A stretch of 8,831 bases of DNA. Origin: an uncultured Ruminiclostridium sp. Lineage in GTDB: Bacteria > Bacillota > Clostridia > Oscillospirales > Ruminococcaceae. Positions 6,443-8,831 of this stretch are shown here, one piece after another. The notes below the pieces were generated by a model, which was not told the origin of the DNA, did no database searches, and saw nothing but the letters and a program-made list of their open reading frames with translations. Made by a program: the position numbers and the translations under genes. The DNA lies in the NCBI GenBank assembly GCA_910585505.1, contig CAJUFF010000123.1:1-8831 (forward strand), given 5' to 3'. The stretch's first letter is position 1, and each line of letters opens with the position of its first letter.

Positions 6443-6994
6443 ATGAACGACAGCGGCATTATAGATTTGTATTGGAACCGCGATGAAAGCGCAATAAGTC
6501 TGACGGCGGAAAAATACGGAAACTACTGTAAAAAAATAGCGCGCAATATACTGTGCGACGAACAGGACGCGGAGGAGTGCGTCAACAGTACATATTTAAA
6601 AGTCTGGAAAAAAATTCCTCCCGAAAAACCGAATGTGTTTTACGCTTTTTTGGCGAGGATAACACGAAACACCGCCATAGATATCTATCGAAAAAACAAA
6701 CGCCGCAGCGCAGATCTGTCCCTTATTTTCGAGGAACTGTCCGGCTGTGTTTCCGATAATGAAACTCCGGAAAGAACGGTAGAAAACCGGGAGATATTAA
6801 AGGCGGTTAATGATTTTTTAAGCAGTCAGCCAAAACGGAATCGGCAGCTTTTTGTTTCGAGATACTGCTGCTGTGAGACCGTAAAGGAGCTGGCTTTGCG
6901 TTTCGGAATGACGGAAAGCGGCGTATCGGTGAGCCTGTGCAGAATACGTAAGAAGCTTAAGGAGCGTTTGAAAAAGGAGGGCTTCGAGATATGA
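6443..6994 (+). CDS. ECF-like sigma-70 family RNA polymerase sigma factor
   Basis: Directs RNA polymerase to a stress or signal regulon. The 183 residues have only regions 2 and 4. Region 2 spans about 8-88 and includes DEQDAEECVNSTYLKVWKKIP (core-binding part) and FLARITRNTAIDIYRKNKR (-10 recognition). A linker with TPERTVENRE follows. Region 4 spans about 115-175, with the helix-turn-helix ETVKELALRFGMTESGVSVS and a basic end RIRKKLKERLKK. AAGGGGAG lies 7 nt before the ATG. Its last codon and stop overlap the next gene by ATGA, the usual layout of a sigma factor with its own anti-sigma. The Cys trio at 142-144 inside region 4 (RYCCCET) is uncommon to my eye. The regulon cannot be stated, but the upstream TGTAGC-N16-CGTC site is a likely target. 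Confidence 0.93.
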   Translation: MNDSGIIDLYWNRDESAISLTAEKYGNYCKKIARNILCDEQDAEECVNSTYLKVWKKIPPEKPNVFYAFLARITRNTAIDIYRKNKRRSADLSLIFEELSGCVSDNETPERTVENREILKAVNDFLSSQPKRNRQLFVSRYCCCETVKELALRFGMTESGVSVSLCRIRKKLKERLKKEGFEI

Positions 6995-8532
6995 GAATCG
7001 ATGATTTGTTTGACCTGCTTGGGGATATCGAGGATAGATTTTATTTGGAGGCAATGTGCGAGGAGCCTTTGGAAGCCATTCCCGTTATCGTCAAAAAGAG
7101 AAGGCACGGCTTTGGTAAAGTTGCCGCTGTTTTTGCGCTGATAATCGGAATAACCGCCGCAGCCGCACTCTTGTATAATAAAGGAACGCTTACGCTCGAC
7201 GGCGGTATAGGCACCGGTTCCGAAAAAACTTCAGAACTCTCTTCGGAAACCACTGCGTCCATAACATATTTTGAGGAAAGTTTAGCTGTTATAACCGATC
7301 TGAACAGAACGGTTTCCCCCGACGTACAGGTAACCACCCCCACATTGGAACAAATCAGGGAAGCGGCGGGCTGTGTATTGACGGATCAGCACTATCGTGA
7401 AACGATGGAAAACGGAATCTATTCCAACACGGACGGTACCGTTCTTACAGCCAAAGACCTTTACTGCTACACAATTGACCTTAACTTTGACAATATCGAG
7501 GAAATAGTTCTGGTGTCATGGGAGCACAGCGGAATTTACATATTTGAGATTAAAGACGGAAAAGCCGTTCTGAACTGTGTTATAAATAAGAAAAACTCGG
7601 AATTTACCGTAGACGAGGAAAGCTTTTGTCGGCTTTCGCCGTATTACGGAGATGATAACACAAATATTGATTATCCCGATGGCGAATGCTATTATTATTT
7701 TTATGACAGCGACGAAGGCGGCGAGGAAAGTGAAATATCCGCTTCGGCAGCGGCAATAAAATACGATAAAGAAACAAACACCTACCGTTGTGAATTTATG
7801 ATGTTCTATGCGGCACAAAAGATTGGCGAGGAATGGGAAAACCATTTCAGCGCTGCCTCCGCTCCCGGGATGATATCGGAAGGAGATTTTGAAAAGCTTT
7901 GGTACAAGCATGAAGAGCTGCCCGCAATTGTTCTCGGCAAAAACATAGAATACTGCAAAAAATATATGGCGGACAATTACGACGAGATTTTTCCTCCCGA
8001 TAAACGCGGATATTTTTCGGGGATTAAGGAGGAAGAGCTGTCGTTTTACGTAAAGGATCTGAATCTGGACGGAAATCCGGAAATAGCCGTGGTTTCGTGG
8101 GAACACAGCCCCATTTTCGTATTTGGACATACGAAGGAAGGGTACGTTTTCGACTCGATTATAGGCCGGGACAAAGTGCGCTCTTACCTGAATCAAGAGA
8201 ATTTTTCTGCAATTTCGGCATACGAAGGCGAGGAAGAAAAATACTGCTATTATTACTTTACCCTTGATAATGTTTTTGAAGAAAAAAGCCGCAATATGGC
8301 CGCACTGAAATACAATACCGAAAAAGGCGGATATTATGTGGATCACTATCTGATTTACGGAATTGAAAGCAAGGACGGCGGAGTGAATTGGGAACCCTTC
8401 TTCCGAAAGATCGTTATGGGAGAAGAGGGGAAGGAAATGACCTATGAGGAATTTTCCGAGATTTGGAACAGGCACGGCGAGCTTGAACCCGTTTCCCTTG
8501 TCGATATTCGGAAAAGCTTATCGTTATACTGA
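6991..8532 (+). CDS. probable anti-sigma/sensor membrane protein with duplicated extracytoplasmic domain
   Basis: No known family recognised; the role is inferred from its position. The 513 residues comprise a short cytosolic part (1-41, MRIDDLFDLLGDIEDRF...) without the HxxxCxxC of zinc anti-sigma factors, one membrane span (about 42-62), a Ser/Thr-rich linker (65-115), and two related extracytoplasmic units at about 150-316 and 342-504. The units share DLNFDNIEEI/DLNLDGNPEI (163-172/356-365), SWEHS (176-180/369-373), CYYYF (233-237/419-423), AAxKYxxExxxY, W/NWExxF, and FEKLWYKHEEL/FSEIWNRHGEL. The DxNxDxxxE loops resemble Ca-binding loops of FG-GAP or EF-hand type. Starts by ATGA overlap with the sigma gene; AAGGAGG lies about 9 nt upstream inside that gene. 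Sequestration of the sigma factor by the N-terminus, released by ligand sensing outside, is the working idea. Confidence 0.8.
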   Translation: MRIDDLFDLLGDIEDRFYLEAMCEEPLEAIPVIVKKRRHGFGKVAAVFALIIGITAAAALLYNKGTLTLDGGIGTGSEKTSELSSETTASITYFEESLAVITDLNRTVSPDVQVTTPTLEQIREAAGCVLTDQHYRETMENGIYSNTDGTVLTAKDLYCYTIDLNFDNIEEIVLVSWEHSGIYIFEIKDGKAVLNCVINKKNSEFTVDEESFCRLSPYYGDDNTNIDYPDGECYYYFYDSDEGGEESEISASAAAIKYDKETNTYRCEFMMFYAAQKIGEEWENHFSAASAPGMISEGDFEKLWYKHEELPAIVLGKNIEYCKKYMADNYDEIFPPDKRGYFSGIKEEELSFYVKDLNLDGNPEIAVVSWEHSPIFVFGHTKEGYVFDSIIGRDKVRSYLNQENFSAISAYEGEEEKYCYYYFTLDNVFEEKSRNMAALKYNTEKGGYYVDHYLIYGIESKDGGVNWEPFFRKIVMGEEGKEMTYEEFSEIWNRHGELEPVSLVDIRKSLSLY

Positions 8533-8605
8533 TACTAAGGCTTGTGTGAAAAATCGGAAAAGCCGCCTTTTTGCCCCCAAACTATCATCTTCTGCGTCAA
8601 AAATC

Positions 8606-8636
8606 CTCGTCAAACGACAGTTTGACTGAGTTTTTT
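8606..8636 (+). terminator. terminator of the sigma/anti-sigma unit
   Basis: CTC-GTCAAAC (8606-8615) pairs with GTTTGAC-T-GAG (8620-8630), a tetraloop GACA and one bulged T, followed by six T residues. It lies about 75 nt after the stop. An A-run before the left arm suggests that it may also work leftwards. Confidence 0.82.
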
Positions 8637-8831
8637 CCTTAAAGCTAACCATTTTGGATCAAAAATTCGTCATTCCCTCTATTTTCAAACAAACCCTAAT
8701 CTTTGATCAAGGTATAGACAATTTTTGTTGTCGATCGGGAATCAGTGCTTAGGATGTAATACTATAGCAATCCAACAAAAAGATAAACAAATAGGAGCGA
8801 AGCGACTAAATGTCCTTTCCGCTTCCCTTTC
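8637..8831. other. non-coding right end
   Basis: No credible reading frame. Apart from the second copy of the 62-nt repeat it is AT-rich. An ATG at 8810 near the edge, with AGGAG 12 nt upstream, is too close to the end to judge. Confidence 0.5.
8696..8757 (-). repeat. 62-nt non-coding repeat, right copy (inverted)
   Basis: Read on the minus strand it matches 4267-4328 over 62 nt without gaps (49 identities, 34 of 37 in the core). Its core carries GACAA...TTGTC, a clean 5-bp inverted repeat with a 6-nt spacer, and it keeps CGATCG. With the left copy it brackets about 4.4 kb holding glgA and the sigma pair, but no transposase is present. Confidence 0.75.

Noticed and set aside
7516..8475. 319-codon open frame on the minus strand
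   Set aside because: It is antisense to the duplicated-domain gene, which has an operon context, RBS and clear internal repeats. The composition of the antisense product is not protein-like.
4267..8757. Composite transposon bounded by the 62-nt repeats
   Set aside because: No transposase or recombinase gene, no visible target duplication, and the enclosed genes look ordinary; kept only as a repeat observation.
8810..8831. Start of a new gene at the right edge
   Set aside because: Only 22 nt are visible and the AGGAG lies 12 nt away; it cannot be supported.

Overview
The window looks like a chromosomal segment from an anaerobic low-to-mid-GC Firmicute, most likely a Clostridia/Ruminococcaceae-type bacterium. 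The grounds are strong AGGAG-type ribosome binding sites, sigma-A promoters in AT-rich gaps, a clostridial-style OadG/OadB pair, a Gram-positive PepV/Sapep-type dipeptidase and an ECF-like sigma factor paired with a one-pass membrane partner. No phage, plasmid, CRISPR, tRNA, rRNA or transposase gene is visible. The taxonomic call rests on gene style alone.

Left part (1-2050, minus strand): a two-gene operon read leftwards. The first gene encodes a zinc-ribbon membrane protein of unknown function. Its stop lies one base before the start of an M20-family metallodipeptidase that runs off the left edge. An extended -10 promoter precedes the operon.

Middle-left (2123-4154, plus strand): a divergent promoter drives a small OadG-type subunit and an OadB-type sodium-translocating decarboxylase beta subunit. 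No carboxyltransferase or biotin-carrier gene is linked inside the window. A 15-bp perfect-stem hairpin and then a classical terminator close the unit.

Non-coding block (4155-4462): a 19-nt-arm hairpin abuts a 62-nt repeat whose second, inverted copy lies at 8696-8757. A terminator for the leftward glgA follows.

Middle-right (4372-6225, minus strand): glgA (glycogen synthase) stands alone behind a roughly 290-nt leader and a strong extended -10 promoter. The leader holds a perfect DnaA-box 9-mer.

Right part (6361-8636, plus strand): an ECF-like sigma factor overlaps by 4 nt with a membrane protein that is probably its anti-sigma/sensor. That protein has a short cytosolic N-terminus, one membrane span and two copies of an extracytoplasmic domain not recognised here. 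A TGTAGC-N16-CGTC promoter upstream suggests autoregulation, and a terminator ends the unit. The last ~195 nt are non-coding apart from the second repeat copy.

The parts best worth following are the duplicated-domain sigma partner, the inverted non-coding repeats, the zinc-ribbon/dipeptidase operon and the orphan OadGB pair.
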